The notes: generated from the sequence alone by a model not told the origin. A stretch of 64,000 bases of DNA from CBDCMJ01 sp965224325 (GCA_965224325.1 CBDCYT010000007.1:186001-250000); one strand, 5' to 3'. Shown: positions 28,104 to 37,329, counted from the stretch's first letter. A program made the numbers and translations.

Positions 28104-30368
28104 TTGAATACCCGCATAAAAATACTGGTAGGGATTGGTCTGATGGCTGTAGTCATCCTGGCCGCCGGGTGCGGGCAAGAAGCCACGGCCACACCGGCTC
28201 CAACCCCTCCTCCGACGCCAACGGCGCCCGCGCCAACCGCTTCGCCAACGCCGACACCGGACAGCGACGCCGATGGCGATCCCAGCGACGCCTACTTTGC
28301 CCTCGACCGAGTTCTGGACATAGAAATCGAAATCGCGCCCGAGGATTGGGAAACTCTGCGCCATCAGACCCGCACCTTCGCGGACTTGATGGCGGAAATC
28401 GAGGAATACGGCCTATCCCGTCCCTTCGCCAACATCTACACCTGGTTTTCGGGCACCGTAACCGTGGACGGCGAAACCTACTCCAACGTCGGCGTCCGCA
28501 AGAAGGGTTTCATAGGATCCCAGAGCGATACCAAGCCGTCGCTGAAGCTCCGGTTTGACAAGTATGTGGATGACCAGTCTCTTGGCAGCGTCATCGAGCG
28601 GATGAGCCTGAATAACAGCATCCAGGACGCCTCGATGGTCAACACCTGCCTGACGTACCAGATTTTCGCAGCGTCAGGGTCGCCTTCGCCGCGATGCAAC
28701 TTCGCTACGGTTACGGTGAACGGAAAGAACCTGGGGCTTTACGTTCACGGCGAGGAGATCAAAAAGCCCTTCCTGGCGCGCCATTTCAATAGCGCCGAGG
28801 GCAATCTGTACGAGGGGACGGTAAGCGATTTCACCCCCGACTTTCGGGGCACTCTAGAAAAGAAGACCAACGAAGACGCCGACGAGTGGTCGGACATTGA
28901 CGCTGTGGTGGCCGCCCTTCAGGACCCGTCGGACGCCGGTCTGGAGGCCTTGGCCAAGGCAGTTGACCTGGACCGCTTCCTGTCCTTCTGGGCCACTGAA
29001 GTGCTGGTGGCCCACTGGGACGGCTATGCCGGCAACCGCAACAACTACCACTTCTACCGGGAACCTGACGGCCCATTTGTGTTCATTCCTTGGGGAGTGG
29101 ATGGCACTTTCCACCTGAAGGACGACCCCAATCCCTTTGACAACATCAGCAACCCGCCCCCGTCGGTGCTGGCCCTCTCCGCCATCCCGAACCGTCTGTA
29201 CAACAATGCAGACTGGCTATCGAAATACATAGTCCGTCTGAAAGAACTGCTGGATACGGTCTGGAACGAAGATGAGTTGCTGGCAAGCGTTGACCGAATG
29301 GCTGCTATCGTCCAGCAGCACGCCTTGCCTGAAGCCAAGGCGCCGGCAGCCGAAGACACCAGACGGGTGCAAAAGTTCATACTGAAGCGGCAGGGCGAAA
29401 TCCTGGCCGACATCACGCCGGAACCGCCGGGCTGGCCCGAAGCCGAAGTGGCCGCCGCAGCTGCGAAATCGGGCTCCATGGAACTGAGCTTTGAGACGAC
29501 CTGGGGAAGCAACAAGAGCGCCAACCCCTTGGCGGAGGGGGTAGTCACCCGTCTGCTGCTGAATGAAAATGAAGAAGCCGGAGAGGGCGTGGCCGTCATT
29601 GCCGGTCATGCCAGCCCGGAGGAACAGGCCATCCTGCCGGGCGCCGGAGAGTTGGCTTCCATAGCCATTTTCGGCGTCGAGCCGGACGGCTCCGTCAATG
29701 GTCTAACCATCGTGCTGCCCTTGGCGCAACTGACCAGCGGCGCCACGCTGGTCATCGGTGAGGACGGAATCGCCGGAGGTGTGTGGACCATACCTGCCGG
29801 GTCCGCCGCACCGGACAGTTTCTCACCCTTCACCACAGGCACTCTGGAGCTGTCGGAAGCGGGGACGGAGCCAGGCGAGGCCATTGTCGGTAACTTCTCC
29901 GGCGTCTTTGGGGGAATCCTATCCGTCCCTGAGGACAGCGAAGGCAGTGCCGGCACAACTGCGGCGGATACCGGCCTAGTCATAAACGAGGTGGCTGCCA
30001 AAGGCGATCCGCTGGACTGGTTCGAGCTGTACAACGCTTCCGGCGAGAAGATAGCGCTGGCCGACTTCGTGGTGGCCGACGACCTGAAGGACGCAGCCAA
30101 GCGGGTTGCCTTCCCTGCCGGACTGGTAATCCCACAGGGCGGATACTTGCAAATCGAGCTGGACAAGGACGGCTGGCCCGGTTTCGCGTTGGGCGGAGAC
30201 GAAGAGTTGGGCATCTGGACAGCGGGCGGCGCGCTGGTGGCCGAGGTTGATTGGCACGAAGGGCAGGCCGTTGAGGGCATGAGCTTCGCGCGGGTGCCGG
30301 ATGCTACCGGAGAGTTCCAGACGGTCGGCAACCCAACGCCGGGCGCCGCGAACCAGACTGGCAACTGA
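28104..30368 (+). CDS. CotH-kinase lipoprotein with C-terminal lamin-tail domain
   Basis: A 754-residue exported protein. The lipoprotein signal is MNTRIKILVGIGLMAVV, ILAAGC with Cys23, followed by a Pro/Thr linker to about residue 50. Residues ~60-430 form a CotH-type atypical kinase, a family known to phosphorylate secreted proteins. Hallmarks are NVGVRKKGFIGSQSDTKPS (~135, with nucleotide-contacting Lys/Arg), VIERMSLNNSIQD, GLYVHGEEIKKPFL and YHFYREPDGPFVFIPWGVD (~320), the acidic metal-binding motif. Residues ~445-620 are a beta-rich part, and ~625-740 look like a lamin-tail domain (VINEVAAKGDPLDWFELYN). The TTG start follows GAAAGG closely. The gene diverges from the cadherin surface protein, a plausible substrate because CotH enzymes act on extracellular partners. 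Confidence 0.87.
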   Translation: MNTRIKILVGIGLMAVVILAAGCGQEATATPAPTPPPTPTAPAPTASPTPTPDSDADGDPSDAYFALDRVLDIEIEIAPEDWETLRHQTRTFADLMAEIEEYGLSRPFANIYTWFSGTVTVDGETYSNVGVRKKGFIGSQSDTKPSLKLRFDKYVDDQSLGSVIERMSLNNSIQDASMVNTCLTYQIFAASGSPSPRCNFATVTVNGKNLGLYVHGEEIKKPFLARHFNSAEGNLYEGTVSDFTPDFRGTLEKKTNEDADEWSDIDAVVAALQDPSDAGLEALAKAVDLDRFLSFWATEVLVAHWDGYAGNRNNYHFYREPDGPFVFIPWGVDGTFHLKDDPNPFDNISNPPPSVLALSAIPNRLYNNADWLSKYIVRLKELLDTVWNEDELLASVDRMAAIVQQHALPEAKAPAAEDTRRVQKFILKRQGEILADITPEPPGWPEAEVAAAAAKSGSMELSFETTWGSNKSANPLAEGVVTRLLLNENEEAGEGVAVIAGHASPEEQAILPGAGELASIAIFGVEPDGSVNGLTIVLPLAQLTSGATLVIGEDGIAGGVWTIPAGSAAPDSFSPFTTGTLELSEAGTEPGEAIVGNFSGVFGGILSVPEDSEGSAGTTAADTGLVINEVAAKGDPLDWFELYNASGEKIALADFVVADDLKDAAKRVAFPAGLVIPQGGYLQIELDKDGWPGFALGGDEELGIWTAGGALVAEVDWHEGQAVEGMSFARVPDATGEFQTVGNPTPGAANQTGN

Positions 30369-30451
30369 CCTCGGGAAACGCGGAGAGAATCACGCGGGAA
30401 ATCGCTACAATCATTGCGTTCCCTGTGGCGACAAAGAGCTAAAGAGGCACA

Positions 30452-30724
30452 GAATACGTCGAACTGGGCCAGACGGCCACGGTCACCGTCGCCCCGATGC
30501 CGGACGCGCCGACCCAGCCTGATGTGCATCAGGTGACCGGCAACAGCGCGGTGGTGCAGTGGCCGGCCAAGCCTCAGAGGACCAGGCACAACTCGAAGAC
30601 AGTACTGCCCACCGTCAAGTCAGGCCCACCAGAACGCACTGTACTCATAGCTCGCCCGGAACGGGCGAACTCGGCGGCGTCCGCAACCTCTATGGGACTG
30701 TCCTCCGGGGTGGGGATGGCGTAG
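30452..30724 (+). pseudogene. Fibronectin type III / surface-protein remnant
   Basis: A frame without a start reads EYVELGQTATVTVAPMPDAP, then TQPDVHQVTGNSAVVQWPA, the beginning of an Fn3-like domain. It then degenerates through the second copy of the 31-bp direct repeat to a TAG at 30722. It looks like a piece of a lost exported protein. Confidence 0.45.
30599..30629 (+). repeat. 31-bp direct repeat, copy 2
   Basis: Partner of 27946-27976. The two copies bracket the CotH-kinase gene and part of the Fn3 remnant, a 2.65-kb segment. Confidence 0.65.
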
Positions 30725-30796
30725 TGGATGACGACCCTGCCGCGATTCCTACGCCCTAGCCCGCAGCGCGGCAGCCAATCCAGACCCTGCCCCACG

Positions 30797-30907
30797 CGGC
30801 AGGAGAAACGGGTGGCTGGTGCATTGGAGTGGATTGTCATCGCCCCCGCAATTGGGGTTGCAGCCATGCTGGGCGGGGCTCTCATGACGCTGCGCCGCGG
30901 GAGGTAG
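30797..30907 (+). pseudogene. C-terminal membrane-anchor remnant
   Basis: The frame ALEWIVIAPAIGVAAMLGGA followed by LMTLRRGR and a stop is a transmembrane segment with a basic tail, like the C-terminal anchor of a surface protein. It lies just downstream of the Fn3-like remnant, and the two may derive from one gene. Confidence 0.4.
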
Positions 30908-30978
30908 GCGCACTGCGGCAGACGTTGCTTCGGAAATTGCCCACCAGCGGGCTGCGGCCGCTCTTGCGGACTTTGCGG

Positions 30979-32540
30979 TCAGCGATGTCGGCCGGTGTTC
31001 CCGCCTAGCGCCTCTCTCAGGATGATGTCATCGACCAGCCGTTCGACCGGGGCCCGGTCGTCCGTATAGACGACGCTCGTATCCTCCACGGCCCGCAGGC
31101 TCCATGGACGTTCCACAATTTCCACAAACGCGGGATCGGCCGCTTCCATGGCGGCTGAGCGCAGTTCCATGTCGGAGATAGGGCGGGAGGCGCCGTAGAC
31201 CAGACTGTTGGCGTAGCTTGAAGGCAAATCGATCACATAGACGTACGGAAATACAGCCCGCATCGTGGAGGCGATAGCCTCCACCAAGCGGAAGTCATCG
31301 GATGTTCGCCCTGCATTGAGTGCGAACATGCCATCCGGTTTGAGGTGGTCGCGAGCGTCTTCGAAGAACTCTCGAGTCGCGAGGTGGAACGGGATGTACG
31401 GCTGTCGGTAAGCGTCGGCGGCGATAACGTCGTAACGGTTTTCCGAGTGCTGCAGGTACGTGCGGCCATCTGCGGCAATGGCGTTGAGGTTCGGCTCATT
31501 CATGTCGAAATAGCGCCGCCCCAGCTCTACCACCTTCGGGTCGAGCTCTACGCCGTCGATTAGCACGTCGCCGCCGTATACGGCCGTGAACTGCTTGGAC
31601 ACGGTGCCGGCGCCAAGGCCAATGATCAAGAGCGAGTCTGCGTCGTCCTTTGTTTGGCCGCCTAAGAAAGGCGCCAACAAAAAGTAGTCCCACGGTCCAT
31701 CGGTCAGAAGCCGGTCGGGGTCGTATATAGAGTGCGTACCGTACCCCTCGTTTAGCAACAGCCTCCTGCCTCGGTCCGGATCGTCTACGATCTGGATGAA
31801 CTGGATAACGGAGTCACCCTCCCAGATCAGCCCTTCCGCCGATCGGACGGCCCCGGGTCGGATGACCCGCCAGAGAATGACGAGAATAACAATGAACAGG
31901 GCGTAGATGCCCCGGTAGATTTTTTGGCGCACACCCACCAAGCTGAAGATCAGCAAGACGAATGCGAACAGCAGGAATGTAAACCGGGTGCCTAACGCCG
32001 GGACTAGCACAAGCACGGGTAGAAAGGCGCCGGCGATGCTGCCGATCGTGCTGAGTGCGTAGACCTGCCCGGCGCGGCGGCCGGCATGCTGCACATCTTC
32101 GGTGACGAGACGGATGGCAAAGGGCGAGACCATGCCCAGCATTGTGAGGGGCGCCGAGAACAGGAGCAGCACACCAGTGAGCGAGCCGACGAACAGACCG
32201 CCGTTCAGGCTCGTGATGGCGGTCGTCGACAGGCTGAGAACGGGGTCGGCCACGAACGGCACGATCCCCAACGTGAAGGCCGCGACGCCGATGATTTGAA
32301 ATAGCAACGCCTCGCGCGGACGCCGGTCCGCCAACATGCCACCGAGCCAATAACCTACGGAGAGGTACAGTAAAGTCAGACCTATGACCACCGCCCAGAT
32401 AATTGTGCTTGTTCCGAAGAAGGGCGCAAGGAGCCGTGATGCGGTGATCTCGACGGCCAGGATAGACATTCCCGAAAAAAGGTGACGGACAGCACCAATG
32501 GGATGCGAGGCCGAACGACCGTCTCGCGAGTGTCAGACAT
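30979..32540 (-). CDS. Membrane-anchored spermidine-synthase-like protein (MFS/spermidine synthase fusion), apparent 1-nt deletion near the 5' end
   Basis: About 520 residues. The N-terminal half (~1-210) has several transmembrane helices (WAVVIGLTLLYLSVGYWLGG, LFSAPLTMLGMVSPFAIRLV). The C-terminal half is a spermidine-synthase-type aminopropyltransferase/methyltransferase fold with LLIIGLGAGTVSK, IDGVELDPKVVELGRRYF and YDVIAADAYRQPYIP. The reaction is untested; such fusions need not make spermidine. The long frame opens at 32469 with MSILAVEITASRLLAPFFG and lacks its N-terminal end. The missing part is in another frame from ATG 32540 (MSDTRETVVRPRIPLVLSV). One extra base in the 6-base A run at 32475-32480 (T on the coding strand) would join them as ...VTFFSGMSILAVEI. 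The start overlaps the VOC stop as ATGTCTGA. Confidence 0.85.
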
Positions 32541-32904
32541 GCTGGTCCACTAGGACCGGGTTGCCGTCGGGGTCCAAAGCCATAAAGCCGGCCGGCCCTG
32601 TGCCATTCTCATCCGCTTCACTAACCAGGCGCACACCCTTCGCCTTTAGCTGCCGCTGCAGCTCGCGCACGTCTGCAAAGGTATCAAGGGTATCACCTTT
32701 GGCATCCCAGCCTGGATTGAAGGTTAGTATGTTCTTGTCGAATATCCCCTGGAAGATACCGATGGTGTGGCCGCCGTTCCGGAGGATCTGCCAGTTCTGA
32801 GAAGGATCGCCTCCAATGACCTCAAACCCGAACTTCTCGTAGAAAGCCCTTGAAGCTCCGAGGTCCTCTACGGCCAGGCTAATCGAAAAGGCGCCAAGTT
32901 CCAT
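32533..32904 (-). CDS. VOC (glyoxalase-fold) superfamily protein
   Basis: A 123-residue single VOC module. The ATG at 32904 follows GGGAGGAG and begins MELGAFSISLAVEDLGASRA and FYEKFGFEV, the usual first strand and helix. The second half has FADVRELQRQLKAKGVRLV and ends ALDPDGNPVLVDQHV. The metal-ligand His of many members is not obvious in the first strand, so it may be a binding protein rather than an enzyme. Its stop overlaps the start of the membrane spermidine-synthase-like gene by 8 nt, so the two are probably translated together. Confidence 0.85.
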   Translation of the reverse strand: MELGAFSISLAVEDLGASRAFYEKFGFEVIGGDPSQNWQILRNGGHTIGIFQGIFDKNILTFNPGWDAKGDTLDTFADVRELQRQLKAKGVRLVSEADENGTGPAGFMALDPDGNPVLVDQHV

Positions 32905-33580
32905 GTTCCGCTCCTCCCATGTTGTTCGACAGCGTCCAGCGGTTGATGTCCACGAAGGGCCATCGCAGTATGCAGAACGCCGCGGAGGCCTACCGTCATG
33001 TGATTCGTACCACAAGCTACGCCCGTTCAGCAAGGACACGTTGGTAATCGACGAACACCGGAGCTATCGTCCGTGAGGAACGGGTGGTAGCGAACTGGGG
33101 CAAGGGTCACAGGCCGCCTGCGGTTCGGCGTGACGCGGTGGAATGCTATGGCCATCATCGGCAACAGGACGGTGTGAAGCTTCAGGTCCCATGAAACGCT
33201 AACTCCCGTGGAGCCATGCTAAACCGCTCAGGAGAGATGTAGTCACCCGAGTTGAGACCGATGGTGGGAGAGCCGGAACCTCGGCCTTCGATAGCTAAGG
33301 TCTGGGCGAAGAACTTTCACTTCGGGCAAGAGCAATCTGATGGACATTTTTAGGTTCCTAGGCGATATGGTTCGCCTTGGCCTTTAAACGGCAATGACTC
33401 GGCGAGGTGGAATCGACTCCATTGGCCGCAAGTCGCCAACCGGAAGAGTGTTGGGCCCAGAAATCGGCTACCTACAAGGATCTCGATGGGGAACGCTCGT
33501 CTGTGCCATCACATTGATGAGGAAGGGCAAGGGCGAATATTGGGTCCACCTCATCCCTAAGCCGAGCCATTGATTTGGAC

Positions 33581-33718
33581 TTAGAAACTATCTTAAAACG
33601 GCTGCTCTCTGGCGCCATCGATTAGCTGAAAGCCTGGGGCTATGGATTCCCGCCATTCCGGCTTTCGCGGGAATCCAGAAAAGTAGGACGCTGGAGGACT
33701 CAACTTTGTGATACAGCC
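33581..33718. repeat. Chimeric repeat: family-C left end joined to family-A right end
   Basis: Bases 33581-33650 match the reverse complement of the right end of the family-C element at 61421-61638 (TTAGAAACTATCT, AAAACGG, CGCCATCGATTAGCTG, TATGGATTCCCGC). Bases 33650-33718 match the right end of family A (CGCGGGAATCCAGAAAAG, GGAGGACTCAAC, GATACAGCC). The join is in the shared REP-like core. Confidence 0.65.
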
Positions 33719-33728
33719 TTTGCGCAGT

Positions 33729-33767
33729 CCCCTTCCCCACCAAACTACACAAAAACAAGAACCCTGG
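33729..33767 (+). repeat. Putative attR: tRNA-Leu 3' end, copy 2
   Basis: Exact 18-bp copy of the 3' end of tRNA-Leu(TAG), including the CCA and the next five bases, with decaying similarity for about 20 bases more. No tRNA body precedes it: the upstream sequence is the chimeric repeat. Confidence 0.5.
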
Positions 33768-33867
33768 TGCTCAGGTTCAGCTTGACCCGATAGGTTCTTC
33801 CCTGCGTACAATATCTGCGGAACATTGATTAGTTTGGCGGCAGCGGACTTAAGCAAGGAGGCAACAG

Positions 33868-36800
33868 GTGGCGTTCACTTTACGCGTAGAGGGTGCATTG
33901 AGAGAGTCCGTTCGGCGGATAGTATGGATTGGGTTGGGGTGTTTGCTGGCCGCCGCTTTGTTCGCATGTGGCAACGAGTCGACGCCGATGCCGACGCCGG
34001 AGGCTATACCAGCCACCAGTATCCCTACGCCGACACCGGCTCCGACCGTATCCACGCCATCGCCAGACCCTACGGCTACGCCGTCGCCACTTCCTGAGAC
34101 TCCGACGCCGGAGCAGGTTGCCTCTCCCGCTATGCGTGATTTCGATGTGGATAGCAGCACCGTTTGGCGGGAACTGTTCGACACCTTCTCCCCCTCCGAA
34201 CAGTCTTGCATTCGCGCGGAATTGGGTGACGAGTTGCTGGAGTCTGTCCGGGAGCGGTCTGTCATGCCCGGCACAGAAACACATCAGTGGGAGGTGTCGA
34301 TATTCGGCTGCCTTGCCCCGGACACAGCCACCGGAATATTTCTCTCCGCCTTTGTTGCGCAGATGGAAGGACTGACTGGAGAGACGGAAGGGTGCTTGCG
34401 AGAGTTGCTAGCGGACGCCGACGTAGCGAGTATAGTTGCCGCTGATTTGCCTGACGCTAGCTCTGACCGTGCCGCAGCAGCCATGGAATTCACCTTCGAC
34501 CTCTTGAGTTGTGTGTCCGAACAGCTTCTGCCTGGCGACGCCGCCCCCCTCGGACCGTCGCCGGCGGACGACTCCATGCTCTGGCGCTACCGCGCCGGGG
34601 GCTGGGTTGTCAATTCGCCCACCGTGGTCGACGGCGTGGTATATGCCGGTTCGGACGACAACTACGTGTACGCCCTGGACGCGGAGACCGGAGAGTTGCT
34701 GTGGCGCTTTGAGACAGACGATGTCATAAGGTCGACTCCCACCGTGACCGGTGGGACGGTGTACGTAGGGTCCAACGACAACCACGTGTATGCCCTCGAT
34801 GCGGGGACAGGAGAGTTGTCGTGGAGATACGACACCGGCGGCTGGGCGCAGTACTCGCCTGCCGTGAGTGGCGGGAGGGTCTACCTGGGCGCCCTGGCGG
34901 AGGGGGACCACCGGGTCCACGCTCTTGACGCGGTGTCTGGGGAACCCGTGTGGGTTACTGAAATACCGTATCCATTCACTCCTGAGTTCACTCCGACGGT
35001 TGTGGGCGATAAGGTCTACGCGCCGGGCGAATTCGGTGAATTCCACGCCCTCGACGCATTGACCGGAGAGGCGGCCTGGAGCTTTAGTACGGGCATAGGA
35101 GCGGAAGCCCCGCCTACAGTCGTCGGAGGGGTTGTGTATCTGACGGCCGTTAATACCGCCTACGCACTGGACGAAGCGACCGGTGAGCTGGTCTGGAGCT
35201 ACGGAACGGAGAGGTTCCCCGCGAGAGAGTTCCCGGCCGTCATCGAAAACGGTGTCTACTACTTCTCGCCGGACGACCATCTGTACGCCCTGGATACGGC
35301 AACGGGAGAGCCCCTCTGGTCATACGAAGCGGACGATATGATCAACACAACGCCCGTAGCCGCTGAAGGCATGGTGTACGTGGGCTCCGAGTCCGGCCGG
35401 TTCTACGCCCTCGACGCTGCCACAGGTGGGCTCGCCTGGAGTCAAGAAACGGTGGACTGGAGACTGGACTCACCCACGGTGGCCGATGGTGTTCTGTATG
35501 CAGAGTCCAGCGATGGACACCTAAGGGCTCTGAGTGCGGCAACAGGTGAAGAGCTTTGGAAGTTCCAGAAAGGCTACTTCGATGGTGTCCCGTCCTACGC
35601 CGTCAATGGCGGCGTGGTGTACGTGGGTTCATTGGACGGCGGTGTTTACTCCTTCACCGCTCCGGCCGTGTCCTTCATCGCTCCGGCGGTGACCCCAAGT
35701 GAAGAGAAGGTGCTGACGTTCCTCTATTGGCAGGCTCCATCCCTGCCGGGCCCGTACCTGGCGTCTGGATTTAAGGACCAGGACGCTGGCGCAGTTACGC
35801 TGGAGCCTCTGGCCAAATACGACCCGGACGGCGGCCTTGTGCCGACGCTGGCAGCCCAAATCCCTACGGTGGAGGATGGCGGCGTCTCCCCGGACCTGAC
35901 GTCAATTACCTGGAAGCTGAAAGAAGGCCTGAAGTGGTCGGATGGCAGTGACGTGACGGCTGATGACGTGGTCTTCACGTGGCTCTATTGCGTAGACGAT
36001 GGTACGGGATGCACGGCCGGCGGCGCATTTACCGGCATCGCCTCCGTGGAAGCCCTCGACGACCTCACCGTCAAGATCAGTTTCGACGCGCCCACACCCT
36101 ATCCGTACAGCGCCTTCGTTGGCGCCGGAACGCCCATCATCAGCCGGGCGCAATTTGCCGGCTGTGTAGGCGCGGCCGCCGCGACCTGCGATGCCCAAAA
36201 CACCGCCCCGCTGGGCACCGGCCCTTATCGCATCACCGGTTTCAAGACCAACGAGGAGGCCCTCTATGAACGCAACCCGTTTTACCGGGGAGAGGCGCCC
36301 TACTTCGACCGGGTAGTCATCAAGGGCGGCGGTGACGCGGTGTCGGCAGCCAGGGCCGTTCTGGAAAGGGGTGAAGCTGATCACGCCTGGAACTTGCAGG
36401 TGGAGCCGGAGACCCTTGCCGAGATGGAAGCGGCTGGACAGGGCAAAGTGGTCTCCGCCTTCTCCAGCTTGGTGGAACGTATCGTCGTCAATCAGACGAA
36501 TCTGGACCCCGCGTTGGGCGACAACCGCTCTGAGTATCTGGATGGACAAAATCCCCACCCGTTCCTGACCTTTACACCGATTCCCCAAGCCATGTCGATG
36601 GCTATCGATCGCAGCCTCATATCGGAGCATCTATACGGCTTTGCCGCAGAGCCCACCTGCAATTTAGTCGCAGGCCCTCCGAGCTATGTTTCAACCGCAA
36701 ACGATGAATGCCTGTCCCAGGACATCGAAGGAGCCAACCGGCTGCTGGACGACAATGATGTCATCGACACCAACGGAGACGGCATACGCGAATACAACGG

Positions 36801-37329
36801 CGTTTCCCTGCGGATTACCTACCAGACCACGGCCAATGTTATCCGGCAGGATACCCAGGCCCTCATCCGCGACTGGTGGCGTCAGATAGGCATTGAGACC
36901 GAACTTGTGCAACACGACGCCAGCGTCTTTTTCGGCGGAGACCCGGTGGTCAACGAGGATGAGTCGTATCGCAGATTCTTCGCAGACGTGCAGATGTACG
37001 CTGGCGGTCCCGACATTGATCCCCAGCAATACCTATCCGATCAGCTCTGCGGCCAGGTCCAGACCCGGGACAACCACTGGGCCAGCGGGAACAACCCCCG
37101 CTTCTGCAACCCGGAGTACGATAAACTCTTTGCCCAACTTGCCCAGACTCGAATCGGACCGGAGCGCGCGATGCTGGTTAAACAGCTAAACGACATCCTA
37201 GTGCAGAACTACTACGAGATACCGCTAGTGAACCGGGGCATCGTTTCCGCACACCTGAATACCCTGCAAGGAGTCCAAATTAACGGCTGGGATAGCGAGA
37301 TGTGGAACATTGCGGAGTGGCGCCGCTAA
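33868..37329 (+). CDS. Lipoprotein fusing a PQQ-type beta-propeller to a family-5 solute-binding domain
   Basis: A 1,153-residue exported protein with unusual domain order. The lipoprotein signal ends in LFAC (Cys34), then comes a Pro/Thr linker (~38-90). A Cys-bearing helical domain follows (~92-230: WRELFDTFSPSEQSCIRAEL, EGCLRELLADADV). An eight- or nine-bladed PQQ/BamB-type propeller (~237-612) shows repeats such as VYALDAETGELLWRFE, VYALDAGTGELSWRYD and LYALDTATGEPLWSYE. A complete family-5 (peptide/nickel-type) solute-binding domain (~618-1153) has LAKYDPDGGLVPTLA, ITWKLKEGLKWSDGSDVTAD and LGTGPYRITGFKTNEEALYE. The solute-binding domain normally stands alone and feeds an ABC permease; no permease or ATPase gene lies nearby. 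The GTG start follows AAGGAGG. Ligand unknown; the propeller could be a second binding or docking module. Confidence 0.9.
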   Translation: MAFTLRVEGALRESVRRIVWIGLGCLLAAALFACGNESTPMPTPEAIPATSIPTPTPAPTVSTPSPDPTATPSPLPETPTPEQVASPAMRDFDVDSSTVWRELFDTFSPSEQSCIRAELGDELLESVRERSVMPGTETHQWEVSIFGCLAPDTATGIFLSAFVAQMEGLTGETEGCLRELLADADVASIVAADLPDASSDRAAAAMEFTFDLLSCVSEQLLPGDAAPLGPSPADDSMLWRYRAGGWVVNSPTVVDGVVYAGSDDNYVYALDAETGELLWRFETDDVIRSTPTVTGGTVYVGSNDNHVYALDAGTGELSWRYDTGGWAQYSPAVSGGRVYLGALAEGDHRVHALDAVSGEPVWVTEIPYPFTPEFTPTVVGDKVYAPGEFGEFHALDALTGEAAWSFSTGIGAEAPPTVVGGVVYLTAVNTAYALDEATGELVWSYGTERFPAREFPAVIENGVYYFSPDDHLYALDTATGEPLWSYEADDMINTTPVAAEGMVYVGSESGRFYALDAATGGLAWSQETVDWRLDSPTVADGVLYAESSDGHLRALSAATGEELWKFQKGYFDGVPSYAVNGGVVYVGSLDGGVYSFTAPAVSFIAPAVTPSEEKVLTFLYWQAPSLPGPYLASGFKDQDAGAVTLEPLAKYDPDGGLVPTLAAQIPTVEDGGVSPDLTSITWKLKEGLKWSDGSDVTADDVVFTWLYCVDDGTGCTAGGAFTGIASVEALDDLTVKISFDAPTPYPYSAFVGAGTPIISRAQFAGCVGAAAATCDAQNTAPLGTGPYRITGFKTNEEALYERNPFYRGEAPYFDRVVIKGGGDAVSAARAVLERGEADHAWNLQVEPETLAEMEAAGQGKVVSAFSSLVERIVVNQTNLDPALGDNRSEYLDGQNPHPFLTFTPIPQAMSMAIDRSLISEHLYGFAAEPTCNLVAGPPSYVSTANDECLSQDIEGANRLLDDNDVIDTNGDGIREYNGVSLRITYQTTANVIRQDTQALIRDWWRQIGIETELVQHDASVFFGGDPVVNEDESYRRFFADVQMYAGGPDIDPQQYLSDQLCGQVQTRDNHWASGNNPRFCNPEYDKLFAQLAQTRIGPERAMLVKQLNDILVQNYYEIPLVNRGIVSAHLNTLQGVQINGWDSEMWNIAEWRR

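Larger units (their letters stand above)
33040..33867. other. Repeat-bearing intergenic region
   Basis: About 830 bases without a credible gene. The right half contains a chimeric repeat (33581-33718) followed at once by the tRNA-Leu 3'-end copy (33729-33767). A strong AAGGAGG site at 33855-33861 serves the next gene. Confidence 0.5.

Noticed and set aside
33420..33580. Possible transposase tail (frame with MRKGKGEYWVHLIPKPSH)
   Set aside because: Loosely like the end of an IS605 OrfB beta-strand motif, but too short and without any other motif to support it.
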